Below, one piece after another: positions 7,242 through 17,187 of a stretch of 64,000 nt of DNA. The notes beneath the pieces are model-generated. The model was not told where the DNA came from. It did no database searches and saw only the letters and a list, made by a program, of their open reading frames with translations. The position numbers and the translations under genes are program-made. The stretch's first letter is position 1, and the number at the start of each line of letters is the position of its first letter. This DNA comes from Paenibacillus helianthi (GTDB lineage: Bacteria > Bacillota > Bacilli > Paenibacillales > Paenibacillaceae), in assembly GCF_001909055.1 (NCBI RefSeq), contig NZ_LVWI01000044.1, positions 1-64,000 of the forward strand, given 5' to 3'.

Positions 7242-10200
7242 ATGCATAATATGACTGCTTTTCATGAGCACTTAATTGCCCATTACAGATTTGAGGATGC
7301 AGATAACGTCAGCAATGACAGCTCGGGTCACGATAATCACGGGATGGTTAGCGGCACGCTACCGCCAGTGGTGTCTACAGTTGGCGGAAGAAGCGCTGTG
7401 ACCTTTGCAGGAGGACGGAATGGTTCATCTTTTATCCAGTTGCCATCCGATCTGCTTGAAGGAGTGAACGACAACACCGGTATAACGGTTGCGGCCTGGG
7501 TGAACTTCGGCAAGGGCACGAGCGTGTGGGAACGGATTTTTGACTTTGGTAACGGGGAGACGGGACCGTCTGTATTCCTGACCCGCCAATTGCGCGGAAC
7601 GTTGTCTGCGGGCATGGACCTGGTCGCTGATCCGGGCCGGGGGTTTGCCGGAGGTGAGTGGATCCATATCGCACTGTCCATAACCGGTACGGAGGACGGC
7701 AAGTTAAGCAGTGCAGGACCCATTGTATATGTGAACGGTGAAACGGTCGCCGACGGCTCGATTAGCCAGACCACCAGCGGCAATTATGCTCAGCTTCGCC
7801 GCTGGTTCGGGACGTTAACCGATTTGTCCAATTACAGCAGCAATTTTATCGGCCGTTCCCAGTATGCTGCAGATGACGATTTTGCCGGTTCCCTGACGGA
7901 TTTCAGAATCTATAAGGCCGGTTTGTCCGCAGACAAAGTGATCGAAGTGATGTGCGATTCATTAACGGATGAAGAGATTGTGAAGCTAGCCGCCGGAAAG
8001 TACCTGTTCTTGCCGACAACCATTGTGGCCCACGACCTTGCCCTACCTTCGCACTTGCTGGGCGGAACGGTAGAAGCGGCGTGGGAATCCAGCCACCCGG
8101 AGGTGCTCTCTAACCAGGGCCGTATACAGAATATTAACTCTGCCTATGGAGTAACGCTTACCGCCACATTAAGCAAAGGCTCAAGCTCTGTCCGGAAGAC
8201 ATTTGAGGTATCCGTTATTCCGCCGAATCTGCCGCCTTACACCTTGAATGTGCACGGCAACCAGGAAATATTGGATGTCAGCGAAGTGCTGTACGGCTTG
8301 TTCTATGAGGACATCAACAATGCAGCTGATGGCGGGATTTACGCGGAGCTGGTGCAGAACCGGTCCTTCGAGTCTTTTGCTTTTGATACCTATTCCCATG
8401 CTTCGGGCGAGTGCGGCTGCTCTACCGGCCGGAACCGGGAGCCTTTATTCGCCTGGTCCGGAGACGTAGAGCAGATGATTCCTCAGAGCAGCGGCGGTCT
8501 CAATGAATTCCTGAAGGTTACGGACAAGGATGTCAATTCCTATTATGTGAAGGTGGCTGACGGGGCGACCATTCGGAACAGAGGTTTTGCCGATTCCAAT
8601 CAGCACTGTGCGATGGCTATCCGGACGGATGCCAAATATGAATTCACCCTATGGGCCAAGGCTGAAACTGCAGGTGCAATAACGGTACAATTGCAGGCAC
8701 CGGACGGGGCGGCTGTCAGTGACACTGTAACCTTGCAAGTGGTAGGCGGCGGCATATGGAAGAAATATGGAGTGAAGACCAAGCTGGTGCTGACGGGATC
8801 GGCTACAGTTCTGGGTCAGCTGGCCCTTACTTTTGCCGGTGAAATCTCCATTGATATGGTCTCTTTGATGCCGCAGGATGTATGGGGCGCGGGGGAAGAG
8901 GCGAAGTCTGCTTCGGCACATACGAATTATCTGGGCAACCCAAATTACCGGTTAAGAAAAGATCTGGTCCACGCGCTGGTTGAGATGCATCCGAAATTCC
9001 TGCGCTTTCCGGGCGGTTGTATCTCGGAAGGCTCCTTCATTTGGGAGAACGTATATGACTGGAAGGATTCTGTGGGGGACATCGAGCTTCGCAAGGAGAA
9101 CTATAACGTCTGGGGCTACATGATGACTATGGGGCTTGGCTATATGGAATACTTTCAATTGGCTGAGGATCTGAACGCAACTCCGCTCCCGGTCATGGCT
9201 TGCGGTGTGCTGTGTCAGGCCCGCTCGGATTATGCCCATCCGGCCGGTGGCAAACTTCGGGAGTATTTCATCAAGAACTTTACGGATTTGATCGATTTTG
9301 CTATCAGTATGGATTTTGCGGGCAACGAATGGGCCGCCATGCGCCAAAAAATGGGCCATGAGGCGCCGTTTGATCTACGCTATCTGGGCGTGGGCAACGA
9401 AAACTGGGGTACAGAGTTTTTTGCCAACTTTGAAGTGTTCAAAACCTCTATCGATGAATATATGGAGCAGAACTATCCGGGCCATAAGCTGCACATGATC
9501 TCGACAGTCGGCGCTCAGGCGGATGATGATGCCTATCAGCAGGGCTGGAAATTTTTGAGCGGTAATCTGGAAGGATCGGCCAAGGTAGCTTTTGCCGATG
9601 GTTATGAAGTGATTGAAGAAACCGTCACCTGGTATGAACAACAACAGAACTATATGGATACCATCGCAGATGAGCACTACTACCGTTCCAACGAGTATTT
9701 ACTGAACAATGTGGACCGTTACAATTACTACTACAGAGCCAGCCATGCGGACGGAAGCACGGACTGGAAAGAAACTTCAAAGGTATTTGTAGGGGAATAT
9801 GCATCTACTGATAAAAATACATTGGCCGGTGCTGTAGCAGAGGCGGCGCTCATGACCGGATTTGAGAACAACGCCGACGTTGTATTGCTCTCTGCCTATG
9901 CGCCGCTGTTCAATAAGGTGCTGACCGATGGAACGTACAGATGGACTCCAGACTGTATCTGGTTCGACGATGAGACCGTATGGTTTACTCCGAACTACTA
10001 TGTACAGCAGCTATTTGCCAAATATTTGGGCGACAAGGTGCTGAAAACCTCCTTTTCCACATACAAAAACGGGAAGCCTACAGAGCTTGTTCCCCGCGGC
10101 GGAATCGAAATTGCGGCAGGCAACGCCGAAATCGTCGTAAAACGTGTGACTGTAACCTCCAATAAGGACGGCAGCGTGCTATTGAACCAGGATTTTACGC

Positions 10201-10991
10201 AGCAGCTGGACCCGGCATGGCAGGTCATTCCCGGTTCTGCGGGCTCTGTTATCCGGGCGGGCGAGGGACTTGTATTAAAAGCTCAAACGGGCGGGCTGAA
10301 CGGATTATACATCCTGAATGATGAATGGACCGACTACAAAGTGGAGGTTGTTGCTTCAAGGCTTGCGGGCGAAGATGGCTTCTATGTGGGGGCCGGCCTG
10401 ACGGATATCGCTTCGGGAAACAAAGATGTCATTGAATATGCAATCGGTTATGGGGGCGACGCCACCGGCGTCAAGGTGTACAAGCAAGGGATAGAAGGCT
10501 ACACCTTGGGTGATTATTCTTCCAGCACGGCGGCAGGCAATTTAAGAGCGGCTCAATATGAAAAGCTTGCAGACAACACCGAGTATACCATTACGCTGAA
10601 TTATGGCGGCGGCACCGGTGACCGGCTGATTTGCTCCTACTCGGATGGCAAGGTGACCAGCAAAATATTGGATTATAAGCTGGAAGCCTATAATAGAGAG
10701 ATATTCAGCTCGGTGACGAAAGACGCAGAGCATATCTATGTGAAGCTTGTTAACGCCGACAATGTGGACAAGACAACGCAGCTTAACTTGCATGATGTGC
10801 ATGTGGAGACGGCTGCGAAGCTGGTTAGCCTAACAGGGGATGCTTCGCTTGTGCATCTGCCTAATGTCAACAAAAGAGACGATGAACGGGTGATACCTGG
10901 CGAGCGCAAGGTCTCCTTAGACAACAATGGCATCGTCCTGAATTTGCCGGCCAACTCGGTAAATGTACTGGTGCTCCATCTGAAAGGGTAA
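7242..10991 (+). CDS. Multidomain GH51 alpha-L-arabinofuranosidase with LamG and inserted beta-sandwich domains
   Basis: The 1249-residue protein carries, in order, a LamG/concanavalin-like domain (about 8-235), a bacterial Ig-like domain (about 245-330), and a GH51-type catalytic barrel (about 335-930). The acid/base is Glu720 in VGNENW and the likely nucleophile Glu852 in VGEYAS. After the barrel an extra domain like the 3-keto-disaccharide hydrolase/DUF1080 fold (about 965-1145) interrupts the C-terminal beta-sandwich that closes GH51 enzymes. No signal peptide is seen, which is odd for a protein with binding modules. Two starts are possible: ATG 7242 (AAAGGA eight bases before) or ATG 7251 (AGGAG ten bases before). 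It probably debranches arabinose-containing polymer or oligomer with the two genes upstream. Confidence 0.9.
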   Translation: MHNMTAFHEHLIAHYRFEDADNVSNDSSGHDNHGMVSGTLPPVVSTVGGRSAVTFAGGRNGSSFIQLPSDLLEGVNDNTGITVAAWVNFGKGTSVWERIFDFGNGETGPSVFLTRQLRGTLSAGMDLVADPGRGFAGGEWIHIALSITGTEDGKLSSAGPIVYVNGETVADGSISQTTSGNYAQLRRWFGTLTDLSNYSSNFIGRSQYAADDDFAGSLTDFRIYKAGLSADKVIEVMCDSLTDEEIVKLAAGKYLFLPTTIVAHDLALPSHLLGGTVEAAWESSHPEVLSNQGRIQNINSAYGVTLTATLSKGSSSVRKTFEVSVIPPNLPPYTLNVHGNQEILDVSEVLYGLFYEDINNAADGGIYAELVQNRSFESFAFDTYSHASGECGCSTGRNREPLFAWSGDVEQMIPQSSGGLNEFLKVTDKDVNSYYVKVADGATIRNRGFADSNQHCAMAIRTDAKYEFTLWAKAETAGAITVQLQAPDGAAVSDTVTLQVVGGGIWKKYGVKTKLVLTGSATVLGQLALTFAGEISIDMVSLMPQDVWGAGEEAKSASAHTNYLGNPNYRLRKDLVHALVEMHPKFLRFPGGCISEGSFIWENVYDWKDSVGDIELRKENYNVWGYMMTMGLGYMEYFQLAEDLNATPLPVMACGVLCQARSDYAHPAGGKLREYFIKNFTDLIDFAISMDFAGNEWAAMRQKMGHEAPFDLRYLGVGNENWGTEFFANFEVFKTSIDEYMEQNYPGHKLHMISTVGAQADDDAYQQGWKFLSGNLEGSAKVAFADGYEVIEETVTWYEQQQNYMDTIADEHYYRSNEYLLNNVDRYNYYYRASHADGSTDWKETSKVFVGEYASTDKNTLAGAVAEAALMTGFENNADVVLLSAYAPLFNKVLTDGTYRWTPDCIWFDDETVWFTPNYYVQQLFAKYLGDKVLKTSFSTYKNGKPTELVPRGGIEIAAGNAEIVVKRVTVTSNKDGSVLLNQDFTQQLDPAWQVIPGSAGSVIRAGEGLVLKAQTGGLNGLYILNDEWTDYKVEVVASRLAGEDGFYVGAGLTDIASGNKDVIEYAIGYGGDATGVKVYKQGIEGYTLGDYSSSTAAGNLRAAQYEKLADNTEYTITLNYGGGTGDRLICSYSDGKVTSKILDYKLEAYNREIFSSVTKDAEHIYVKLVNADNVDKTTQLNLHDVHVETAAKLVSLTGDASLVHLPNVNKRDDERVIPGERKVSLDNNGIVLNLPANSVNVLVLHLKG

Positions 10992-11007
10992 TACTGATTT
11001 CAACTGG

Positions 11008-11051
11008 GAGCTGTCCTCCTGTCATTATTGACGGAAGGGCGGCTCTTTTTT
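11008..11051 (+). terminator. Strong intrinsic terminator after the GH51 gene
   Basis: A 17-position stem (11008-11024 with 11029-11045, one mismatch and a few G-U pairs) is closed by TTAT and followed by six T residues. Confidence 0.92.
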
Positions 11052-11088
11052 GATTTGGAACACCCCTCCTGCGTGCTTGGACCCGCTA

Positions 11089-13410
11089 TTATTCCGCCTG
11101 CTCCTTTCCCTGGGCAAGCAGCCTGTCTGCCGCCTCCTGCTGCCGGTATTGTCCGGGAGTCAGCCCTGTCCGGGCTTTAAAGATCTTATTGAAGTAGCTT
11201 ACATTTGCATATCCGATCTCCTTGCAGATCACCTCAATGGAAAGGTCTAGCTGTTTCAATAGCTCCATGGCACGTTTGATTCGCAGTTGGATCAAATAAT
11301 CGTTGACGGTCATCCCCGTTGACTCCTTGAAGATGCGGCTTAAGTAAGAGGAGCTGCGCTGCACATACTCAGCAACCGTGTCCACGGAAATATTTTTATT
11401 GAAGTTCTCATCCATATAATCCGTTGCCAGCTGCAGGGTCACATCCGTTATCCTGGAACGCTTCTCCTTGTGGTAGGCGATGATCTTATCGCACATATCC
11501 AGCAGGCACTCCTCCATATCCGGCAGTGTCTCCGCACCCGCCAGCACATCCCCGTAAGAGGGTCTGTCCCCGAACACGGCGTGTATATCGCCCCGTGACT
11601 GGACAAGAGTCTTCATGATCTCCCCGCTCAGCTGGAAGAACTGCTGCTGGATATTCGCTTTGCTAAGCTTCTTAACCAACGCGGTCCGGGTGATCTGCCG
11701 GACGACACTGAAGCATTCCTCCTTGTCCGTCTGCAGCAGTGACTGCAGCAGCTTGGTTTCCAGTTCATACGGATAATAGTAAGCCTCCTCCTCTGACTTC
11801 CATTCGCCGAGGATGTCGTAAGGCAGGATCTCGCCTTTGCCGATATACATCTTCAGACTCAGAGCTTCCAGGGTATCCTCATAAGCCGAACGAACCCCTT
11901 CTGCACCGCTGTAGATCCGGCTGACCGCAATGGTCGCATTCATACTGTAGCGGGTCAGCAAAAGCTGCTTCAGCTTCTTGGCTTGCTCCAGCGGGAAATC
12001 GTCCTCCTCCGGAGGAACCGAAAAGAGAATCACCGTTCTCTTGTCATCCTTGGCGAAAATCTCGCCGTCGATATCGGCTCCCAGCTCCTCCATAAGGCCG
12101 TAACGCAACAGGTGGAATTGAAGGCTGCTGTCCGGCCCTTTCACTGGATAAGGCTCATCCAGTTCCAGAGTCAGCACGGCAAACCGGTTAAAATCCAGAC
12201 GGAGCCCCAGCAGCTCCGCCGCCTGATCCGTACTGCCGCCCTGGATGAGGTCGTTCAGATACTTCTCCTTAATGGCTGTACGGTTATCAAGGAGAAGGGA
12301 ATCTACCTTCCGCTTCTCTGTCATCAGTGTCTCCCAGTTTCGGCCCAGCTGATCAAAGATATGACGAATGAAGCCGGCTTCATCACCTTCAGGCAGAGGG
12401 CTGCCTGTTCCGTCCCGCTGACCGGCTGATGAACCGCCGATATAGGTGATCACACTCTGGAGAGGCCGGTACAATCTTCTGGACAAATAAAAGGAGGTGG
12501 CGATTGCCGCAGACAGGTATACCGCCGCTACAATAATGACAATGAACTTGATCCGGTCCATTCCTTGCAGGAGCACCGAGCGCTCAGTAATATCAACAAA
12601 TCTCCATCCTGTCAGCTCTGAGACAGTATAGGAGACGATCCGGTCGGAGTCATCCATATAGAAGCCGTTTCCGCCGGTCAGCTTAGAGAAGTCTAACTGT
12701 TTCAGCAGGGAATCTCCGGCCTCCGAATCGGAATAGAGCAACTCTGAATCCGGCCCCAATACAAGGGTGGTGCCTTTTTTATTATGGTAATGACTTAAAT
12801 AGTCGTCAAAAAGCAGCTGGAGCTTCAGATTCATGACGATGGCGCCGTTCACATGACCGATTAATGGCATCTTTTGAAGCAGGCTGGTTGCAGGGTGGTC
12901 CGGTGCAAAGGCGTCTTGTCTTCCGGTAATCCAAATCGTGCGGCTGTCGGATTGCTGCTTCCATACGTTCAGCCAGGAGCTGTCCGCAAAGGTCGAGATG
13001 GGAGAGGTCTTGATCTCGGGACGCGATGTCAGGATAAGCTCCAGAGGGTCGTAATATAAATAGATGGAATCGATGTAGGGACTGATCTTTTTCTGCTGCT
13101 CCACAAAGCTTGATAAATCAATCAGGGAGCTGACACTTAACTTGCTGCCCTTCGTATGGTACAGGTACGATTGGGTCGTGATCATGCCGGTGGCAGCATA
13201 TTTGATGGCGGTCAGTTCCTTGTGAATCAGCTCCTGCTGCTGCGTCAGGATTGATTCGTTGTATGCGATGGCGTTCTGGATACTGTTGTCCGCCGAAATC
13301 GAGTAAGTGACCGTGGAGATGAGAATGACGGTGATCACGGCAATGGCGGTCAAGGAAAGCAGCAGCTTGACGAACATCGTATTATGTTTGATCGAACGGT
13401 ATCCCTGCAA
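11089..13410 (-). CDS. Membrane-bound AraC-family regulator with extracellular sensor domain
   Basis: The protein has a transmembrane segment near the N-terminus (FVKLLLSLTAIAVITVILIS), an extracellular sensor region of about 250 residues of the dCache type, a second membrane segment (IKFIVIIVAAVYLSAAIA), a cytoplasmic linker, and two C-terminal AraC helix-turn-helix motifs (about the last 105 residues, including SVDTVAEYVQRSSSYLSRIF). Such regulators sense sugars or polymer fragments outside the cell and activate the adjacent importer operon. It is divergent from the ABC importer at 13733. I place the start at a TTG eight bases after GGAG; GTG 13419 or an ATG at 13377 are alternatives. Confidence 0.88.
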   Translation of the reverse strand: MQGYRSIKHNTMFVKLLLSLTAIAVITVILISTVTYSISADNSIQNAIAYNESILTQQQELIHKELTAIKYAATGMITTQSYLYHTKGSKLSVSSLIDLSSFVEQQKKISPYIDSIYLYYDPLELILTSRPEIKTSPISTFADSSWLNVWKQQSDSRTIWITGRQDAFAPDHPATSLLQKMPLIGHVNGAIVMNLKLQLLFDDYLSHYHNKKGTTLVLGPDSELLYSDSEAGDSLLKQLDFSKLTGGNGFYMDDSDRIVSYTVSELTGWRFVDITERSVLLQGMDRIKFIVIIVAAVYLSAAIATSFYLSRRLYRPLQSVITYIGGSSAGQRDGTGSPLPEGDEAGFIRHIFDQLGRNWETLMTEKRKVDSLLLDNRTAIKEKYLNDLIQGGSTDQAAELLGLRLDFNRFAVLTLELDEPYPVKGPDSSLQFHLLRYGLMEELGADIDGEIFAKDDKRTVILFSVPPEEDDFPLEQAKKLKQLLLTRYSMNATIAVSRIYSGAEGVRSAYEDTLEALSLKMYIGKGEILPYDILGEWKSEEEAYYYPYELETKLLQSLLQTDKEECFSVVRQITRTALVKKLSKANIQQQFFQLSGEIMKTLVQSRGDIHAVFGDRPSYGDVLAGAETLPDMEECLLDMCDKIIAYHKEKRSRITDVTLQLATDYMDENFNKNISVDTVAEYVQRSSSYLSRIFKESTGMTVNDYLIQLRIKRAMELLKQLDLSIEVICKEIGYANVSYFNKIFKARTGLTPGQYRQQEAADRLLAQGKEQAE

Positions 13411-13636
13411 AGGTCTCACTCCACTTTTCAGAATGGTTACGCTTACATAATTGTGCGTGATACACATTCATTAATAGAGGAATTATATCACAAATGAGTA
13501 TTTTGGTAAGCGGAAGCCCGAAAAACATTAAAAAAACAGAAAAACATAACGCGTTCCAAACCACAGAAGTGGCCAAAACATAAAAAGAATCGAAAGAGAG
13601 GATTGTATCCCGCAGCAGAGGAGGCTATCGTAAAAG

Positions 13637-13651
13637 TTGTAACCGCTATCA
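13637..13651 (+). promoter_or_regulatory. Catabolite-response element (cre) before the ABC importer
   Basis: TTGTAACCGCTATCA agrees with the CcpA consensus WTGNAANCGNWNNCA at every fixed position. It lies about 80 bases before the binding-protein start, in the divergent region with the AraC regulator, and suggests glucose repression of the operon. Confidence 0.65.
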
Positions 13652-13732
13652 TTTATGGCTGTGGGCAACGTCGGGAGCCGAAGCAGAAAGCGGTCAACAT
13701 ATTTCTTTCATATAGGGGGAGTACATGTGCAG

Positions 13733-15307
13733 ATGAAGCTTAAGAAATTAGGCAATGCGGTTCTGCCGGCCATGCTGGCAGCTGGTCTGCTGGCTGGCTG
13801 CGGCAACAGCGGTAACGGCGGGAATAATGCGGCAGCACCTGATGCCAGTGCAAGCGCAAATACAAAGGAATCAGCAGCACCAAGCCCGGTGGAAATTACA
13901 TGGGGCATCCATTTCCAGGCTCCTGGAGTGGTGGAAAACTCCCAGGTCCAGAAGTGGCTGGAAGAGAAGTTCAATGTAAAGATTAAGCCGGTGAAAGTGA
14001 CCGATGCCAGCATTGCTTCCGGTGAAGTTCCGGACATCTTCATGCTGGGTGATCCCGCGAATGTAGCGGCGTACCAGAACCAGGGTGTCCTGATGAGCCT
14101 GGATCCGAACATGCTGAAGGAAAAGATGCCCGAGTATTCCAAGGATATTGAGAAAAATAAAGCATTGTTCCAAACCGTTACTATTGATGATAAGCTCTGG
14201 GCCATTCCTATGTTTATCGACCTGAAGCCTTATGATCTGGGGATGCTCTGGCGCAAGGATTGGCTTGATAAAGTAGGCATAACCAAGGCTCCGGAGACGC
14301 TGGATGAATTCGAGAAGGCCGTCTATGCCTTCGCACAGAAGGATCCGGACGGAAATGGCAAAAAAGATACCTTCGGCCTGACGGGTACAGCGACCTCCAC
14401 CTGGTCATCCGGCTTCTATTCGATCTTTGGTGCGTACGGCGTGGAACCGACCATGTGGCATGAGAAGAACGGGGAGATTATGAACGGCTCTGTCATGCCG
14501 GAGACGAAGGAAGCACTGGCGAAGCTGCGGCAGTGGTACGCAGACGGAGTGATCGACCCTGAATTCATCACCGATACCCAGGATTCCTATCGTAAAAAAC
14601 TCTATAATAACCGGATCGGGGTCATCGAGGAACAGATTGCCAAGGGCGCACTCCCGGATGCGGCAACTGTGACGGAAATGAAGTCCTTGAATCCCAATTC
14701 GGAGCTGGTGTTTGCCAAGAATCCGAAGGGTCCAGGCGGTGACGGCTCGTGGGATTGGGGAGTAAAGAGCAACTTTGTCGTCATCAGCAACAAAGTGAAG
14801 GACCAGCCGGAGAAGCTCGACAAGCTGTTCGAGATCCTGAAGGCAGAGAGCAGCGATGAGGAAACCATCAATATGACCAATCTCGGAGTGAAGGGGACTC
14901 ATTGGGACTTTACGGAGAGCGGGGCAACCGCAGGAGCCACCAAGTTCCTGGCTGGATTTGAGAAAGCGGAAGAACGCGATCAGGCTGGCATCCGGCTCTT
15001 CTCGCTTGGCAATATCACGACCCAGGCATACCGCGAGAAATATTCCAATCCGGCTCTGAATGAAGCAATCAAAACCTATTCATCCGCTCCAAGGCAGACG
15101 GATGCGCTGTTGTTCTCGGCACTGCCCTCCGACGGGAAATACAAAAACGACCTGACTTCACTGATGCAGAAATATTTCGCTCAAATCATCAGCGGAGAAA
15201 TTCCACTCGAAGATTTCGATAAGTTCGTTGCAGAATGGAAATCCAGAGGCGGCGATGAATTGACCAAGGAAGCCAACGAGATGTATCAGGCTCAATTCAA
15301 AAAATAA
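13733..15307 (+). CDS. ABC sugar importer, substrate-binding lipoprotein
   Basis: The mature protein is a type 2 periplasmic-binding-like lipoprotein (family 1 extracellular solute-binding protein, LipO type) that captures oligosaccharides at the cell surface. A lipoprotein signal with lipobox LLAGC is visible, and lipidation would be at Cys23 (counting from ATG 13733). A low-complexity Gly/Asn/Ala linker follows. The ribosome binding site AGGGGGAG (13714-13721) fits either ATG 13733 or GTG 13727. It begins an operon with two permeases and no ATPase gene. The substrate is probably an oligosaccharide from the polymer attacked by the neighbouring beta-helix protein; this is inference from position. 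Confidence 0.92.
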   Translation: MKLKKLGNAVLPAMLAAGLLAGCGNSGNGGNNAAAPDASASANTKESAAPSPVEITWGIHFQAPGVVENSQVQKWLEEKFNVKIKPVKVTDASIASGEVPDIFMLGDPANVAAYQNQGVLMSLDPNMLKEKMPEYSKDIEKNKALFQTVTIDDKLWAIPMFIDLKPYDLGMLWRKDWLDKVGITKAPETLDEFEKAVYAFAQKDPDGNGKKDTFGLTGTATSTWSSGFYSIFGAYGVEPTMWHEKNGEIMNGSVMPETKEALAKLRQWYADGVIDPEFITDTQDSYRKKLYNNRIGVIEEQIAKGALPDAATVTEMKSLNPNSELVFAKNPKGPGGDGSWDWGVKSNFVVISNKVKDQPEKLDKLFEILKAESSDEETINMTNLGVKGTHWDFTESGATAGATKFLAGFEKAEERDQAGIRLFSLGNITTQAYREKYSNPALNEAIKTYSSAPRQTDALLFSALPSDGKYKNDLTSLMQKYFAQIISGEIPLEDFDKFVAEWKSRGGDELTKEANEMYQAQFKK

Positions 15308-15331
15308 ATAAGGGTTTCAGGGGAGTGTAAG

Positions 15332-16231
15332 ATGAAAACCATACGAAAGCATGGAGAATTATTGGCGCTGTTTCTGTTTGCCTTTGCGTTTTTCATTGTT
15401 TTTAAATATGGTCCGCTGTATGGCGTGGTCATTGCATTTAAGGATTTCAAGGTTGTGGATGGAATTTGGGGAAGTCCGTGGGTGGGATTTCAGCATTTTC
15501 AGGATTTGTTTCAGAGTAGCGACTTTTACCGTCTTCTTAAAAACACCCTGCTTTTAAACTTTTATCAGCTGCTCTTTGCATTTCCGGCTCCGATTATTCT
15601 GGCGATTCTGCTGAACGAGGTCCGCTCCCGGTACTTCCAGAGATTCATTCAGACGACGATGTACTTGCCCCATTTCGTATCCTGGGTAATCATGTCGGGT
15701 CTTATCATCTATTTTCTGTCGCCGACTACAGGGATTATGGCTGACATCATGGGCTGGTTCGGAAAGGAGCCTATCTTCTTCATGGGCAAAAAGGAATATT
15801 TCCGGTCCATAGTCGTAGGTTCCTCCATTCTGAAGGATTTGGGCTGGGGTTCCATCATCTATTTCGCCGCTTTGTCGGGGATTAACCCGGAGATTCAGGA
15901 ATCGGCCATCATAGACGGAGCGAACCGCTGGCAGCGGATCATCCGGATCAATGTTCCCTCGATCATGCCGACCATATCGATTATGTTCATTCTCAGTCTC
16001 GGCGGGTTCTTAAGCGCAAATTTTGAACAAATCATCAATCTGCTTAATCCGGTCACCTTTGAAACAGGCGACGTCATCGATACTTATGTCTACCGTGTCG
16101 GTCTGCAGCAGTTCCAGTATAGCTACACAGCAGCTATCGGCTTGTTCAAGTCACTCGTGGGACTTGTGCTCATTCTGGGTGCCAATCTGACCGTGAGGAA
16201 GCTGAGCAAGGGGGAAAATGGATTATGGTAG
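15332..16231 (+). CDS. ABC sugar importer permease, LplB type
   Basis: The 299-residue protein has six predicted membrane segments and the coupling loop (EAA-like motif around EIQESAIIDGANRWQRI) that contacts the ATPase. The N-terminal pattern FKYGPLYGVVIAFKDFK is the hallmark of LplB-type permeases in Paenibacillus and Bacillus. It pairs with the next gene to form the heterodimeric channel. AGGGGAGTG precedes the ATG. The ATPase must come from another locus, as is common for this family (MsmX-like). Confidence 0.93.
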   Translation: MKTIRKHGELLALFLFAFAFFIVFKYGPLYGVVIAFKDFKVVDGIWGSPWVGFQHFQDLFQSSDFYRLLKNTLLLNFYQLLFAFPAPIILAILLNEVRSRYFQRFIQTTMYLPHFVSWVIMSGLIIYFLSPTTGIMADIMGWFGKEPIFFMGKKEYFRSIVVGSSILKDLGWGSIIYFAALSGINPEIQESAIIDGANRWQRIIRINVPSIMPTISIMFILSLGGFLSANFEQIINLLNPVTFETGDVIDTYVYRVGLQQFQYSYTAAIGLFKSLVGLVLILGANLTVRKLSKGENGLW

Positions 16232-16250
16232 GAGTAGGAGGAAGTCAGTC

Positions 16251-17120
16251 ATGAAGACGAGAAAATGGCAGGATCTTATTACACCCGCTATCATCTATTT
16301 TGTGCTATCTTTGCTCGCGCTGATCGTCGTGTATCCGTTCATCCATGTTACGGCGGTTTCTTTCAGCGGACGCGGAGAGGCGCTCCGGAGCGGATTTCAC
16401 TTTTTCCCGCGGGACTTCGAATGGAGGGCATACCGGGAGCTGCTGGAATATCCATTCATCTGGTCGGGTTATGCAAATACAGTGTTCCGCATGGTGGTGG
16501 GAACGCTTTTGACGCTGCTCGTTACCGTCTGTGCCGCCTATCCTCTGTCACGTCCGGATTTTCCTATGAAGCGCGTTCTGATCATGCTTATACTGTTCAC
16601 CATGATCTTCGACGGGGGCATCGTACCGAATTATCTGCTGATCAAAGAGCTGCATCTGCTGGACTCGCGCTGGGTCTATGTGCTGCCAACAGCAGCTAAT
16701 GCCTTCCAGGTTCTGGTGATGCTCTCATTCTTCCGGTCCATTCCGGATGCGCTGATCGAAGCGGCCCGCATCGATGGGGCCAGGGACATGCGGATTCTGT
16801 TCCGCATCGTACTGCCTCTCTCTATTCCGTCCCTGGTGACGATCGGACTCTGGTCGCTGGTACACCATATCAATGCCTTTATGGATAATCTGTTGTATGT
16901 CACCGACCAGTCGAAGTTCGTACTCCAGCAAGTCGTCCGGCAGATTCTTATCGAGAATAAGCTGGACCCGTTCACTACGGCAACCAATTTGATCCCTCCT
17001 GCACCGGAGAGTCTGAAGATGGCGTCAGTGATCGTATGCTCCTTGCCCGTGCTTGTGCTGTACCCGTTTTTGCTTAAATACTTTGAGAAAGGAACGATGA
17101 TTGGTTCAGTGAAAGGGTAA
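16251..17120 (+). CDS. ABC sugar importer permease, YtcP type
   Basis: The 289-residue partner permease has six membrane segments, the characteristic FHFFPRDFEWRAYR segment near residues 45-60 and the coupling motif DALIEAARIDGARDMRI. It ends in FEKGTMIGSVKG, typical of the family. I place the start at ATG 16251 because AGGAGG (16237-16242) lies eight bases before it; a longer reading frame overlaps the previous gene. It is transcribed with the lipoprotein and LplB-type genes. Confidence 0.93.
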   Translation: MKTRKWQDLITPAIIYFVLSLLALIVVYPFIHVTAVSFSGRGEALRSGFHFFPRDFEWRAYRELLEYPFIWSGYANTVFRMVVGTLLTLLVTVCAAYPLSRPDFPMKRVLIMLILFTMIFDGGIVPNYLLIKELHLLDSRWVYVLPTAANAFQVLVMLSFFRSIPDALIEAARIDGARDMRILFRIVLPLSIPSLVTIGLWSLVHHINAFMDNLLYVTDQSKFVLQQVVRQILIENKLDPFTTATNLIPPAPESLKMASVIVCSLPVLVLYPFLLKYFEKGTMIGSVKG

Positions 17121-17187
17121 GCTTCGCTTCGGGGGACTCCACGGTTCCCTTTCAGATACTCCAATCGATAAGGAGGCTTCATATAAC

